Below, one piece after another: positions 9,128-17,554 of a stretch of 64,000 bases of DNA (position 1 is the stretch's first letter; every line of letters begins with the position of its first letter). The notes beneath the pieces were generated by a model, which was given only the letters and a program-made list of their open reading frames with translations, did not search any database and was not told the origin of the DNA. The DNA is from Sulfurimonas lithotrophica (GTDB lineage: Bacteria; Campylobacterota; Campylobacteria; Campylobacterales; Sulfurimonadaceae): the NCBI RefSeq assembly GCF_009258225.1, contig NZ_CP043617.1:434001-498000 (forward strand), written 5' to 3'. The position numbers were made by a program, and so were the translations under genes.

Positions 9128-9499
9128 TTGAGAGTAGCAGTAGAGTGTAAATCACCGCTTTTACAAAAATCGTTAGAGACCTTTTTAAAAAAATATTTAA
9201 GCTCAAACAAACAGTGTGACATATTGATTCGTGACGAAGAATGTTTAGGTGATGAGAGATGCTTTTTTATAGGGACTAAAAACGGTGCAGACCTTCTAAA
9301 ACCTTTTTCAAAGTCGCAACTGATTTTAGCCCTTGAAAATAGATATAAAACACTTGATAAAACCGAGCAAGAACCTGTAGAAGAGTTTGAAGTAGAAGAA
9401 TCGATGAACTTTGAGATACTGCAAAAACGTATAGAGTTTCTAACGAAAAAATACCAAGAAGATATTATAAATTCAATTAAAGCATTTTATGAGAAGTAA
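9128..9499 (+). CDS. Hypothetical protein upstream of rsmD
   Basis: A 123-residue soluble protein not recognised as a named family. The first half looks like a small alpha/beta fold (MRVAVECKSPLLQKSLETFLKKYL, CDILIRDEE, CFFIGTKNGADLLKPFSKSQLILAL), reminiscent of a degenerate receiver-like domain. An acidic linker and a helical tail follow. The start is TTG with AGGA seven bases upstream. It overlaps rsmD by 11 bp, so the two are probably translated together. The receiver-like comparison is only an impression. Confidence 0.6.
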   Translation: MRVAVECKSPLLQKSLETFLKKYLSSNKQCDILIRDEECLGDERCFFIGTKNGADLLKPFSKSQLILALENRYKTLDKTEQEPVEEFEVEESMNFEILQKRIEFLTKKYQEDIINSIKAFYEK

Positions 9500-10082
9500 T
9501 AAAAGTAAAAAAATAACAAAAAAAATAATTGCAGGTGAGTTTAAAGGGAAAACTTTAACTATACCGTCTAAAACAACGACAAGGAGTTCTAAAGCTATAG
9601 TTTTAGAATCTTTTTTTAACACTATACAGTTTGACATCATAGATGCAAATTTTGTTGAGGTGTTTAGCGGAAGCGGATCAATCGGTCTTGAAGCTTTAAG
9701 TCGCGGAGCTAAACAAATATATTTTATGGAACGTGACAAAGATGCACTTAAAATACTAAAGCAAAATATATCTTTAACGGATCCTGATAGATGTGAAGTT
9801 TATGGCGGAGATAGTTTTTCAAATATAAAAAGCATCATTAATATTTTAAAAAGTAAAAGTGAAGATGCATATTTTTATATAGATCCGCCTTTTAGCATAC
9901 GTGAAGGAATGGAAGATATATATGATAAAACAATTGAGTTAATAGCTAACTTACCAAAAGAGTGTGTCAAACTAATTATAATAGAGCATATGTCAGGTTT
10001 GGAATTAGATAAAAACATAAACGGGTATGAACTGCAAAAGTCTAAAAAATTCGGAAATACTACGCTTAGTTATTATTTATAA
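9489..10082 (+). CDS. rsmD: 16S rRNA (guanine966-N2)-methyltransferase RsmD
   Basis: A 197-residue methyltransferase that modifies G966 of 16S rRNA during 30S assembly. Visible: the RsmD N-terminal pattern IIAGEFKGKTLTIPSKTTTRSSKAIVLESFFN, SAM motif I VEVFSGSGSIGLEALSRGA, acidic MERDKDAL, and catalytic motif IV YIDPPF. Length is normal. It converges on a response regulator gene, the two coding regions overlapping by 10 bp at their 3' ends. Confidence 0.92.
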   Translation: MRSNKSKKITKKIIAGEFKGKTLTIPSKTTTRSSKAIVLESFFNTIQFDIIDANFVEVFSGSGSIGLEALSRGAKQIYFMERDKDALKILKQNISLTDPDRCEVYGGDSFSNIKSIINILKSKSEDAYFYIDPPFSIREGMEDIYDKTIELIANLPKECVKLIIIEHMSGLELDKNINGYELQKSKKFGNTTLSYYL

Positions 10083-10957
10083 ATTACAACTTTGTTTCTA
10101 CCGCTTTCTTTAGCCTCGTATAAAGCGTCATCTGCTTCTTTTAACATATGATCGAAATTTCTGTGTAGATCATGTTTTAAAGAGGTTAAACCAAAGCTTG
10201 CACTTACTTTTATATCTCCCGGGTTTGCATAATTTATTTTCATTCTGAGTTTATTGGCTTTATCAAAAGCATCTTTGATTGTACATCTGTCAAAGATTAC
10301 TACAAACTCTTCGCCACCGTAACGTGCGACTATGTCCTCTACTCTAATACTTTTATGAAGTATAGAGGCAATTGCTTTTAAAACTTCATCCCCGATCATG
10401 TGACCGTAGGTGTCGTTTATGTTTTTAAAATGATCGACGTCTATAATCGCTATACATAAATCTTCATTATGTCTTATAGATTTTGAAAAGTATCTGTTTC
10501 CCTCTTCAACCAATTTATGTCTGTTATATATTTCGGTTAGTTGGTCGTGCGAAGCTCTAAATATAAGTTCATCTTGTTGATGCTTTAAAGTTATATGAGT
10601 ATTTACTCTTGCTTTTACGATAATAGGACTTATAGGTTTTGTAATATAATCTACAGCACCGTTTATCAATCCTCGCTCTTCATTTTTAATATCGTTGTGA
10701 CCGGTTACGAATATTACGGGAATATTTTTTGTTTTGGAATCTTTTTTTAAAAATTTTAAAACTTCAAATCCATTCATATCGGGCATCTCGACATCTAGCA
10801 AAATTAAATCCGGTATTGGTTCAGTATGTGTCATTTTAAGTGCACTTATACCGTCAGATGCATATTTGACTTCATATAAATCTTTTAAGAAAGAACCTAA
10901 AATTTCCATATTTGCGTGCACATCATCTACGATTAGAATGGTTTTATTATTTCTCAT
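10073..10957 (-). CDS. Response regulator with GGDEF domain (diguanylate cyclase)
   Basis: A 294-residue two-domain protein. The receiver domain (about 5-120) has the acidic pair near ILIVDDVHAN, the phospho-acceptor Asp in LILLDVEMPDMNGFEVL, the conserved Thr in IFVTGHND and Lys in DYITKPISP. The GGDEF domain (about 130-292) carries RYGGEEF, with an inhibitory site RVED five residues before it. It should make c-di-GMP in response to an unseen kinase; none is adjacent. It stands alone, divergent from the flagellar genes, so a role in switching motility is plausible but not shown. Confidence 0.93.
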   Translation of the reverse strand: MRNNKTILIVDDVHANMEILGSFLKDLYEVKYASDGISALKMTHTEPIPDLILLDVEMPDMNGFEVLKFLKKDSKTKNIPVIFVTGHNDIKNEERGLINGAVDYITKPISPIIVKARVNTHITLKHQQDELIFRASHDQLTEIYNRHKLVEEGNRYFSKSIRHNEDLCIAIIDVDHFKNINDTYGHMIGDEVLKAIASILHKSIRVEDIVARYGGEEFVVIFDRCTIKDAFDKANKLRMKINYANPGDIKVSASFGLTSLKHDLHRNFDHMLKEADDALYEAKESGRNKVVIYK

Positions 10958-11052
10958 ATAAAACTCCGTATTATTGTTTACATCATAGCTGAAAACTTAT
11001 TTAAAATAACTTAATGTAAAACAATATGTTAATTATAGTTTTCTAAGATTTG

Positions 11053-11069
11053 TTGGAATAAAGATTGCT
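11053..11069 (+). promoter_or_regulatory. Sigma-54 promoter for the flgI operon
   Basis: TTGGAATAAAGATTGCT gives the RpoN -24 GG and -12 GC elements with exactly ten bases between them, followed by a T-run. It lies 28 bp before flgI. Rod, ring and hook genes are RpoN-dependent in Helicobacter and Campylobacter, so this fits known regulation. Confidence 0.85.
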
Positions 11070-11097
11070 TTTTGTTTTGATACTAAAGGATTGATTT

Positions 11098-12141
11098 ATG
11101 AGAACAATAATATTATTTTTACTTCTCGCAACTACTATTTATGCAGCAAAAATAAATGATGTCGCAAATATTGTTGGGGTAAGACAAAACCATTTAATAG
11201 GATATTCACTGGTAGTAGGTCTTAAAAAAACGGGTGACGGTACTACTTCTAAATTTACTCTTCAATCAATCGCAAATATGCTTAAAGCAATGAATATAGA
11301 TATGAAACCTATTGATATAAAATCAAAAAACGTTGCCGCAGTTGTTGTAACGGCAAACTTAAATCCTTTTTCAAAACAAGGTGATAAGTTTGATATTACG
11401 GTATCTTCCATCGGTGATGCAAAATCGCTTGAAGGCGGAACGCTTTTAATGACTCCTTTAAAAGGGGTGGATGGACGTATATATGCTCTTGCACAGGGTC
11501 CAATAAGTATCGGAGGTAGAAATACCAGAGGTGGAGGAGAAACACATCCTACGGCAGGACTTATATATGAAGGTGGATTTGTTGAGCGAGAGATAAATAT
11601 TGATTTATATAATCAAAAATATGTAACTCTTTCTTTAAAAGAATCTAACCTTAAAAACTCTGTTAGCATCCAAAAAGCCATCAACAGTTTTTATAATACT
11701 CAAGTTGCCGTAGCTATGGATCCACGTACTATAAAGCTAAAAAAACCGGAAAATAAATCTATGATAGAGTTTTTAGCCGAAGTCCAAGATATTGATATGG
11801 ATTACAATGCAAAAAATAAAATCATAATAAACGAGAGAACTGGAACTGTGATTGCCGGTGTTGGAATAAATATAAAACCTATTATTATGACACACGGTGA
11901 TATAACTATAAAAATCAAAGAACAAGATAGTATAGATGCACCCGAGGGGTCTATGAATGTTGATAGTGATATGGCTATAGGTTTAAATGAAAATGAGCTA
12001 TATACAAAAAAAGGTACGACTACGGTAGCTAATCTTGTACGTTCATTACAAAAGTTGGGAGCTACGCCTAAAGATATCATTGCAATTTTAGAAGCGATGA
12101 AGAGTGCAGGTTCTATATCTGCAGAATTAAAAATTATATAA
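11098..12141 (+). CDS. flgI: Flagellar P-ring protein FlgI
   Basis: A 347-residue periplasmic protein that forms the P ring around the flagellar rod. It begins with a Sec signal (MRTIILFLLLATTIYAAK) and continues with the typical NDVANIVGVRQNHLIGYSLVVGLKKTGDGT. Further FlgI marks are NVAAVVVTANLNPFSKQGDKFDI, GGTLLMTPLKG, VIAGVGINIKP and the C-terminal LVRSLQKLGATPKDIIAILEAMKSAGSI. It leads a flagellar operon under a sigma-54 type promoter, 11 bp before the FlgJ-like gene. Confidence 0.97.
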   Translation: MRTIILFLLLATTIYAAKINDVANIVGVRQNHLIGYSLVVGLKKTGDGTTSKFTLQSIANMLKAMNIDMKPIDIKSKNVAAVVVTANLNPFSKQGDKFDITVSSIGDAKSLEGGTLLMTPLKGVDGRIYALAQGPISIGGRNTRGGGETHPTAGLIYEGGFVEREINIDLYNQKYVTLSLKESNLKNSVSIQKAINSFYNTQVAVAMDPRTIKLKKPENKSMIEFLAEVQDIDMDYNAKNKIIINERTGTVIAGVGINIKPIIMTHGDITIKIKEQDSIDAPEGSMNVDSDMAIGLNENELYTKKGTTTVANLVRSLQKLGATPKDIIAILEAMKSAGSISAELKII

Positions 12142-12152
12142 AGGAGGGTATT

Positions 12153-12452
12153 GTGTACGGTTCTAATACAGTAGCATTAAATGCTTCTTTGATGGCAAAA
12201 GACAATGTTCCAAACATAGATAAAAATTCTGATGATGCCAAAATTAGAGAACAAACAGATGCTTTTGAATCTATTATCTTAAAAATGCTTATGGATAATG
12301 CTATGAAAGATCAGGAAGATATATTTAGCAGCCAAAAAGATCCCGGCGACAAAATATATAAATCTATGTATAGGGAAGAGCTTGCTAAAGCTAGTGCAGG
12401 GGGTTTTGGGTTTAGTCAAATGTTATTTGATTATTTAAGTGAGAAAAGGTAA
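12153..12452 (+). CDS. flgJ: FlgJ-like rod-binding protein (no hydrolase domain)
   Basis: A 99-residue protein matching only the N-terminal rod-binding half of FlgJ (for example EQTDAFESIILKMLMDNAM, DKIYKSMYREELAKA, GFGFSQMLFDYL). The peptidoglycan-hydrolase domain found in enterobacterial FlgJ is absent, as is usual in Campylobacterota. It probably helps rod assembly. It starts at GTG with a very strong AAAGGAGG site, directly behind flgI. Confidence 0.85.
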   Translation: MYGSNTVALNASLMAKDNVPNIDKNSDDAKIREQTDAFESIILKMLMDNAMKDQEDIFSSQKDPGDKIYKSMYREELAKASAGGFGFSQMLFDYLSEKR

Positions 12453-12481
12453 AAATTTACTTGATAAATTTTGTAATTTGT

Positions 12482-12487
12482 CGATTT
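12482..12487 (+). promoter_or_regulatory. Possible sigma-28 promoter -10 element before flgM
   Basis: CGATTT lies 46 bp upstream of the flgM start, with TAAA 13 bases further upstream. This resembles the epsilonproteobacterial FliA element (CGATWT with a weak -35). flgM is often under such control. Spacing to the -35 is not ideal, so tentative. Confidence 0.4.
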
Positions 12488-12533
12488 AGTTGTATATGGG
12501 AATACTCTTTTGGGTATTTATAAAGGACAAATT

Positions 12534-12752
12534 ATGATTTCTCAAGTTAAAAGTGCCGTTGTAGGTGCTTATACAAATAATACAAATGAAGGGAAACGTT
12601 CGGATAGGACGGCTTCTCAAAAAGCGGAGGCTAGTATATCTTCTCAAGGAGATACTAGTAAGATAGATCAGATTAAAAACGATATAGCATCTGGTCAATA
12701 CAAAGTTAATTTAGAAGCTCTTTCTCAAAAAATAGCGGATGAATTACTTTAA
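12534..12752 (+). CDS. flgM: Anti-sigma-28 factor FlgM
   Basis: A 72-residue protein that binds FliA (sigma-28) until the hook is complete. The N-terminal half is Ser/Thr/Lys rich and probably disordered (NEGKRSDRTASQKAEASISS). The C-terminal half has the FlgM sigma-binding helices (SKIDQIKNDIASGQYKVNLEALSQKIADELL), with the typical IKNDIASGQYKVN motif. Start chosen at ATG 12534, six bases after AAAGGA; an upstream TTG at 12510 lacks such a site. Lies between flgJ and flgN. Confidence 0.93.
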   Translation: MISQVKSAVVGAYTNNTNEGKRSDRTASQKAEASISSQGDTSKIDQIKNDIASGQYKVNLEALSQKIADELL

Positions 12753-12775
12753 AAATTAAAGAGTAGGGGTTTAAA

Positions 12776-13204
12776 ATGTTGTCTCATCATTTACAAGGTG
12801 CATTAACTGATTTAAAAGATATTATAAATATAACAAAGTTGGATATAGATGATATTAAAGAGGCTAAACATGATCCCCAATTTGAAAGACTGTCGTTAAA
12901 AGAAGAAAAAATCAAGAATTTTGAATCAAAAAAAGCGATGATTGACCATGAGATATCCTCTTTAATGAGTAAAAATCCCGATGCAGATTTACCTAATCTT
13001 CTTAATGAAGAGCAACATAAAGCACTTGGTGAGTTGAAAGTTGAACTATCAAATTTGAGAGATATAAATAAAAAGTATGCAAAACTCGTTTTAACTGTTA
13101 GTAATTTATACAATACGTTTTTGGAAAGATTAGTTCCAACTGAGATGGATGGATATGAATCAAAAGCTTCTAAAGATTCATCCATATTGCAAGTAAGGGT
13201 TTAA
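12776..13204 (+). CDS. flgN: FlgN-like flagellar export chaperone
   Basis: A 142-residue, almost wholly helical protein with heptad-like repeats (KEEKIKNFESKKAMIDHEISSLM, LGELKVELSNLRDINKKYAKLVLTVSNLYNTFLERL). FlgN-type chaperones have this length and character and escort FlgK and FlgL to the export gate. The position between flgM and flgK is the strongest argument. A TAGGGGT sequence precedes the ATG. Confidence 0.8.
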   Translation: MLSHHLQGALTDLKDIINITKLDIDDIKEAKHDPQFERLSLKEEKIKNFESKKAMIDHEISSLMSKNPDADLPNLLNEEQHKALGELKVELSNLRDINKKYAKLVLTVSNLYNTFLERLVPTEMDGYESKASKDSSILQVRV

Positions 13205-13214
13205 GGGGTAAGTT

Positions 13215-15101
13215 ATGCCATCAATTTTTAATACGCTCCATATAGGATACACAGGACTTAATGCTTCCCAAGCAGGAGTAAATACAACTTCGCACAATAT
13301 ATCAAATGCAGAGTCTGAAGGTTATACTAGACAAAGAGTCGTTACAGCGGCAGCAACACCTATTTACTCAAGAGAAGGTCAAGTAGGAAACGGTGCAGAT
13401 ATTCAAACAATTAAAAGAATATTTGATAATTTTGTATTTGATAGATATACGGATATATCTGCAGATAAAGAATATGCAGATTTTTCTGAAACAACCTTAA
13501 CCGAGCTTTCAACATATTTTCCCGAAATTGAAGGCGTGGGTATTAAAGCTGATTTGGCTGAATACTACAATATGTGGCAGACACTGGCAGATAATCCTGA
13601 TAACGATGCCATAAAATTATCTGTTGCACAACAAACCGAGATATTGACAAAAAATATTAAAGAAACGCAAGCCAGAGTAATATCGCTACAAAATCAAGTA
13701 AACGATCAGCTTGTAGTTAATATAAATGAGGTAAACGACTTAGCGGAACAATTGGCAGAAATAAATGGAGCTATTGATGTAGCCGAAGCCGGCGGGAAAT
13801 ACGTTGCAAATGATTTAAGAGATAAAAGAAACGTAATAGAGGAGAGTTTATCCCGTTTGATAGGTTCAACAGTAAACGTCGGACAGTTACAGTCAAATAT
13901 TCAGATTGATAGTTCTTCAAACACGGTAAGCGGTAGTTATACATTAAGTGTAAATGGATTTAATATAGTAGATGGATCGACATTTCATAAAATTAATGTA
14001 GAAAATGATGATAATCCAAATGGTTTTTATGAATTGTCATACGAAAGACAGGATGGGGTTTTAATCCCTATGGATTCAGAGATAACTGGCGGTAGAATAG
14101 GTGCTATATTAGACCTTCGCGGTAAGAGTGATATCCGTTCAAACAATGGAGTGCCTACAGACGGTATTTTACAAAAAACTGTTTCGCAGTTAGATGCTTT
14201 TGCCGCTGAACTTATCGAGGCTACAAATAATATTTATGCTCAAAGAGCTACGGACAAGATGACATCTAATGAGATAGTATTAAACCCTAATAATTCTTTG
14301 GTTAATTCTGATATTGGTATAAAAACAGGTGCTTTTAATATTAACATATACGATATCGATGGAAATATAGTAGCAACTAGAGAGATAGATATAGATGTAG
14401 CAACTTCTATGACCGGAGTAGCCGGATCAAACTCTATACAAGGACAAATAGAAGCTAATGTAGATGATAATGCTGATTCCAGCGGTATTAACGATATAGA
14501 TGATTTTTTACAGTTTAATTGGGTTACGTATAAAAGCGGCGATAATGCGATGGAACTTTTTATGGATCCGGCAATGGTCAGTAAAGGCTATAGTTTTGCT
14601 ATTGAAGATAAGCTAAATGAAACAAACGATTTTAGCAGCGGTACAAATTTCGCCGGTGCACTCGGTATGAACAGATTTTTTGACGGTACGGATGCGAGTG
14701 ATATAACTCTAAATTTTAATTTAAAATCAAACCCAACTAATATATTTGCAGGAAAGACACCTGCAGCAGGAGATGCAAACCTTGCACTTGATATAGTTCA
14801 ACAACAATTTGAAGAGTATGAGTTTGAAGTTGGAAGAATTAGTTATGAGACTACAATGTACGGAATGTTTGACCTTACGGCAACAGATGTAGGTACCGAG
14901 ACTAACGCAGCTATATTATATAATGAAACAATTACTGCAAAATATAATGCTACGGAGCTAGAATACCAGTCAGTCTCTAAAGTAAGTATAGATGAGGAGA
15001 TGACGAACTTAATCAGATATCAAACATCCTATGGTGCTGCTGCAAAAATTATAACAACGGTTGATCAGATGATGCAAACACTTCTAGGTATTAAACAGTA
15101 A
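13215..15101 (+). CDS. flgK: Flagellar hook-associated protein 1, FlgK
   Basis: A 628-residue junction protein between hook and filament. The N-terminus has the rod/hook consensus LHIGYTGLNASQAGVNTTSHNISNAESEGYTRQRV. The FlgK-typical YYNMWQTLADNPDNDAIKLSV and ANDLRDKRNVIEESLSRLI follow. The C-terminus closes with the coiled hook motif EEMTNLIRYQTSYGAAAKIITTVDQMMQTLLGI. The middle part (about 330-540) is variable and surface exposed in this family. It is the last flagellar gene of the cluster; an unrelated ABC permease begins 7 bp later. Confidence 0.96.
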   Translation: MPSIFNTLHIGYTGLNASQAGVNTTSHNISNAESEGYTRQRVVTAAATPIYSREGQVGNGADIQTIKRIFDNFVFDRYTDISADKEYADFSETTLTELSTYFPEIEGVGIKADLAEYYNMWQTLADNPDNDAIKLSVAQQTEILTKNIKETQARVISLQNQVNDQLVVNINEVNDLAEQLAEINGAIDVAEAGGKYVANDLRDKRNVIEESLSRLIGSTVNVGQLQSNIQIDSSSNTVSGSYTLSVNGFNIVDGSTFHKINVENDDNPNGFYELSYERQDGVLIPMDSEITGGRIGAILDLRGKSDIRSNNGVPTDGILQKTVSQLDAFAAELIEATNNIYAQRATDKMTSNEIVLNPNNSLVNSDIGIKTGAFNINIYDIDGNIVATREIDIDVATSMTGVAGSNSIQGQIEANVDDNADSSGINDIDDFLQFNWVTYKSGDNAMELFMDPAMVSKGYSFAIEDKLNETNDFSSGTNFAGALGMNRFFDGTDASDITLNFNLKSNPTNIFAGKTPAAGDANLALDIVQQQFEEYEFEVGRISYETTMYGMFDLTATDVGTETNAAILYNETITAKYNATELEYQSVSKVSIDEEMTNLIRYQTSYGAAAKIITTVDQMMQTLLGIKQ

Positions 15102-15108
15102 AGTATTT

Positions 15109-15906
15109 ATGCCAAAATTTAGCATAGCGGTACTTGTCGGTATTTTTTTATTCTCTTTTTTAGGGGGCTATTTTTACAGTCTCGATCCTTATACATTGTA
15201 TTCAGATAAAATATTATTAGAACCTTCATTAACGCATCTTATGGGTACGGATAGATTGGGAAGGGATATTCTTGCACGAATTATAGAGGGTGGAAAAATA
15301 TCTTTGACAATCGGTGTCGGCAGTGCACTTATAGCATCTCTTATAGGACTGTTTTTAGGTTCAATCGCAGGATATCTTAGAGGAAGCGTAGATAAAGCTT
15401 TTGTAGTTGTAGTTGATCTATTTTTAACATTTCCCACTTTCTTTTTACTTTTGGCACTTGTGAGTTATGTTAATGCATCCGCATGGGTTTTAATAGTAAT
15501 AATATCAATAACAGGCTGGATGACTACGGCTAGGCTGATTCGTTCTGAGAGTTTTAAAATTACATCTCAACCCTATATTAAAATACTGAATATAGCGGGT
15601 GTTTCAAGACTAAAAATATTGTTTAAATATTATGCCCCTATTTTAGCACCCATATATTTTGTAAGTTTTACATTTGGTGTAGGCGGTGCAATTTTAGCCG
15701 AATCCGGTCTTAGTTTCTTAGGACTTGGTATTGTAGCACCTCAAATGAGTTGGGGTACAATACTTAGCGGTGGAAAAGATGTGATAGAAATAGCCTGGTG
15801 GGTTAGTTTCTTCCCGGGCTTTATGATATTTTTGGTTACTTTTTCTCTTATAAATATATCAAATTATCTTCAACAACTTACAAACCAAAAACAGATTCAA
15901 AATTAA
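15109..15906 (+). CDS. DppC/OppC-type ABC transporter permease
   Basis: A 265-residue inner-membrane permease of a peptide- or nickel-type ABC importer. It has about six membrane segments, the N-terminal segment HLMGTDRLGRDILARIIEGGKISLTIGV typical of DppC, and the cytoplasmic coupling loop ILNIAGVSRLKILFKYYAPIL. The C-terminus (AESGLSFLGLGIVAPQMSWGTILSGG) is also characteristic. The DppB partner, ATPases and binding protein are not adjacent, so they must be elsewhere; the substrate is unknown. It is 7 bp behind flgK and 9 bp before the next transporter. Confidence 0.88.
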   Translation: MPKFSIAVLVGIFLFSFLGGYFYSLDPYTLYSDKILLEPSLTHLMGTDRLGRDILARIIEGGKISLTIGVGSALIASLIGLFLGSIAGYLRGSVDKAFVVVVDLFLTFPTFFLLLALVSYVNASAWVLIVIISITGWMTTARLIRSESFKITSQPYIKILNIAGVSRLKILFKYYAPILAPIYFVSFTFGVGGAILAESGLSFLGLGIVAPQMSWGTILSGGKDVIEIAWWVSFFPGFMIFLVTFSLINISNYLQQLTNQKQIQN

Positions 15907-15915
15907 GGTAAAACA

Positions 15916-16947
15916 ATGGAAAAGTATAAAGTAGGTTACTCCTTTATAGTAATGGCAAGTGTTGTGATTGTGTTAGCCGGTATAAAAAATGCATCAGAGA
16001 TTGTTATCCCGATTTTATTAGCTATGTTTTTGGCTATTATACTATCCCCTGCATATGATTTTTTTAGAAAAAAAGGGTTGCCTGATGTTGTTTCACTCAT
16101 TTTGGTTATGTTGTTTTTTACAATATTTCTAAGTCTCGTGGCTAGTTTGCTCGGTTCTTCCGTAGATGAATTTAGCTCAAATATAGATTTATATTCTCAA
16201 AGGCTTACGGGATATTTCCAGGATATAAAGAATTTTGCTTTAAGTATAGGAGTAAAATTACCAATAGATGAACTTTCATCAATCAGTTCGAAACAGATAA
16301 TGTTGTTTGCAACAAGTATACTAAAAAGCATGAGTTCTGTATTTACAAATGGGTTTATAGTTCTTTTTATACTTATTTTTATGTTATTAGAGTCTAACCA
16401 TTTTATTGAAAAAATAAGTTATGCAGATAGTTTAAGCTGGAGTGTTAATCAGATAAAAGAGATTGTTTCAAAAATTAAAGAGTATATGGTGTTAAAAGCA
16501 ATAATATCAGTTTTTACGGGCTTTGTAATATGGATTGCATTACTTTTAATAGGAACAGATTATGCATTTTTATTGGCAGTATTGGCTTTTTTATTAAATT
16601 TTATACCAAATATAGGTTCAATTATAGCGGCTGTACCTGCAGTGTTGCTAACTTTGGTTCAGCTTGGAGCTATAAGTGCTGTTTTGGTAGCAGGGATATA
16701 TTTGAGTGTAAATATAGTGATAGGGTCAATAGTTGAACCAAAGGTTATGGGAAGAGGCTTGGGATTATCTTCTTTAGTTGTATTCTTATCCCTTATTTTT
16801 TGGGGATGGCTTTTAGGTGCTATAGGTATGTTGTTGTCTATACCTTTGACTATTATTGCAAAGATAGTTTTTGATGCAAACGAAAAAACAAAATGGATAG
16901 CGATTTTACTTGGTACGGGTAAATATTTAAAAGAAGAAAAGTCTTAA
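15916..16947 (+). CDS. AI-2E family transporter (PerM/TqsA-like membrane protein)
   Basis: A 343-residue membrane protein with about seven to eight hydrophobic segments. The N-terminal pair (IVIPILLAMFLAIILSPAYDFFRKKGLP) and the C-terminal block (FLLNFIPNIGSIIAAVPAVLLTLVQ, GSIVEPKVMGRGLGLSSLVVFLSLIFWGWLLGAIGMLLSIPLT) are hallmarks of the family. Members have been linked to autoinducer-2 export and to sodium/proton antiport, so the substrate cannot be stated. A soluble stretch lies between helices 3 and 4. Confidence 0.88.
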   Translation: MEKYKVGYSFIVMASVVIVLAGIKNASEIVIPILLAMFLAIILSPAYDFFRKKGLPDVVSLILVMLFFTIFLSLVASLLGSSVDEFSSNIDLYSQRLTGYFQDIKNFALSIGVKLPIDELSSISSKQIMLFATSILKSMSSVFTNGFIVLFILIFMLLESNHFIEKISYADSLSWSVNQIKEIVSKIKEYMVLKAIISVFTGFVIWIALLLIGTDYAFLLAVLAFLLNFIPNIGSIIAAVPAVLLTLVQLGAISAVLVAGIYLSVNIVIGSIVEPKVMGRGLGLSSLVVFLSLIFWGWLLGAIGMLLSIPLTIIAKIVFDANEKTKWIAILLGTGKYLKEEKS

Positions 16948-16972
16948 ATTAATAATATCAGTCCAAATGTGA

Positions 16973-16978
16973 TATACT
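16973..16978 (+). promoter_or_regulatory. -10 box placing the amidotransferase start at the predicted transcription start
   Basis: TATACT preceded by TG (extended -10, TGATATACT) ends six bases before the ATG at 16985. No Shine-Dalgarno sequence is present. A start at the usual distance from the -10 would fall on the ATG, suggesting a leaderless mRNA. Confidence 0.55.
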
Positions 16979-16984
16979 TCGAGC

Positions 16985-17554
16985 ATGATTTTAATGATAG
17001 ATAATTATGATAGTTTTACATATAATATTGTGCAATATTGCAAAGAATTAGGTGCTGATCTGAAGGTTATTAGAAATGATGAGATGAGTGTGAGTGAAAT
17101 AGAAGCACTTAAACCTGAAAAAATCATCATATCTCCCGGTCCTGCTTCGCCTAATGAAGCAGGTGTAACGTTAGAGGTAATTGAATACTTTAAAGATAAG
17201 CTCCCAATTTTAGGAATTTGTTTAGGGCACCAAAGTATAGCTCAGGTTTTCGGAGGTGATGTAGTACGTGCCAAAAATATGATGCACGGTAAAACTTCTA
17301 CTATGAAACAAACTGGTAAATGTGAAATTTTTAAAGATCTTCCTAATGAGTTTATAGCTACAAGGTATCACTCTCTTATAGTAGATAAAAATACAATACC
17401 TGATTCAATTATACCTACCGCATATTCTACTGACGATGAAGAGATTATGGCACTAAAGATAAAAGATAAAGATATATACGGTGTACAGTTTCATCCGGAG
17501 TCTATTATGAGTCAATACGGTCATGAAATGATAGGAAACTTTTTAAAACTATGA
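16985..17554 (+). CDS. Glutamine amidotransferase subunit of anthranilate/aminodeoxychorismate synthase (TrpG/PabA)
   Basis: A 189-residue class I glutaminase that delivers ammonia to a chorismate-using partner for tryptophan or folate synthesis. The N-terminus MILMIDNYDSFTYNIVQY is diagnostic. Catalytic residues are the Cys in GICLGHQSIAQVFGG and the His-Glu in VQFHPESI; the oxyanion strand IISPGPASP is intact. TrpE/PabB is not adjacent, so trpG and pabA cannot be separated, and the protein may serve both. The stop overlaps the start of the next gene by 4 bp, an unexpected partner. Confidence 0.92.
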   Translation: MILMIDNYDSFTYNIVQYCKELGADLKVIRNDEMSVSEIEALKPEKIIISPGPASPNEAGVTLEVIEYFKDKLPILGICLGHQSIAQVFGGDVVRAKNMMHGKTSTMKQTGKCEIFKDLPNEFIATRYHSLIVDKNTIPDSIIPTAYSTDDEEIMALKIKDKDIYGVQFHPESIMSQYGHEMIGNFLKL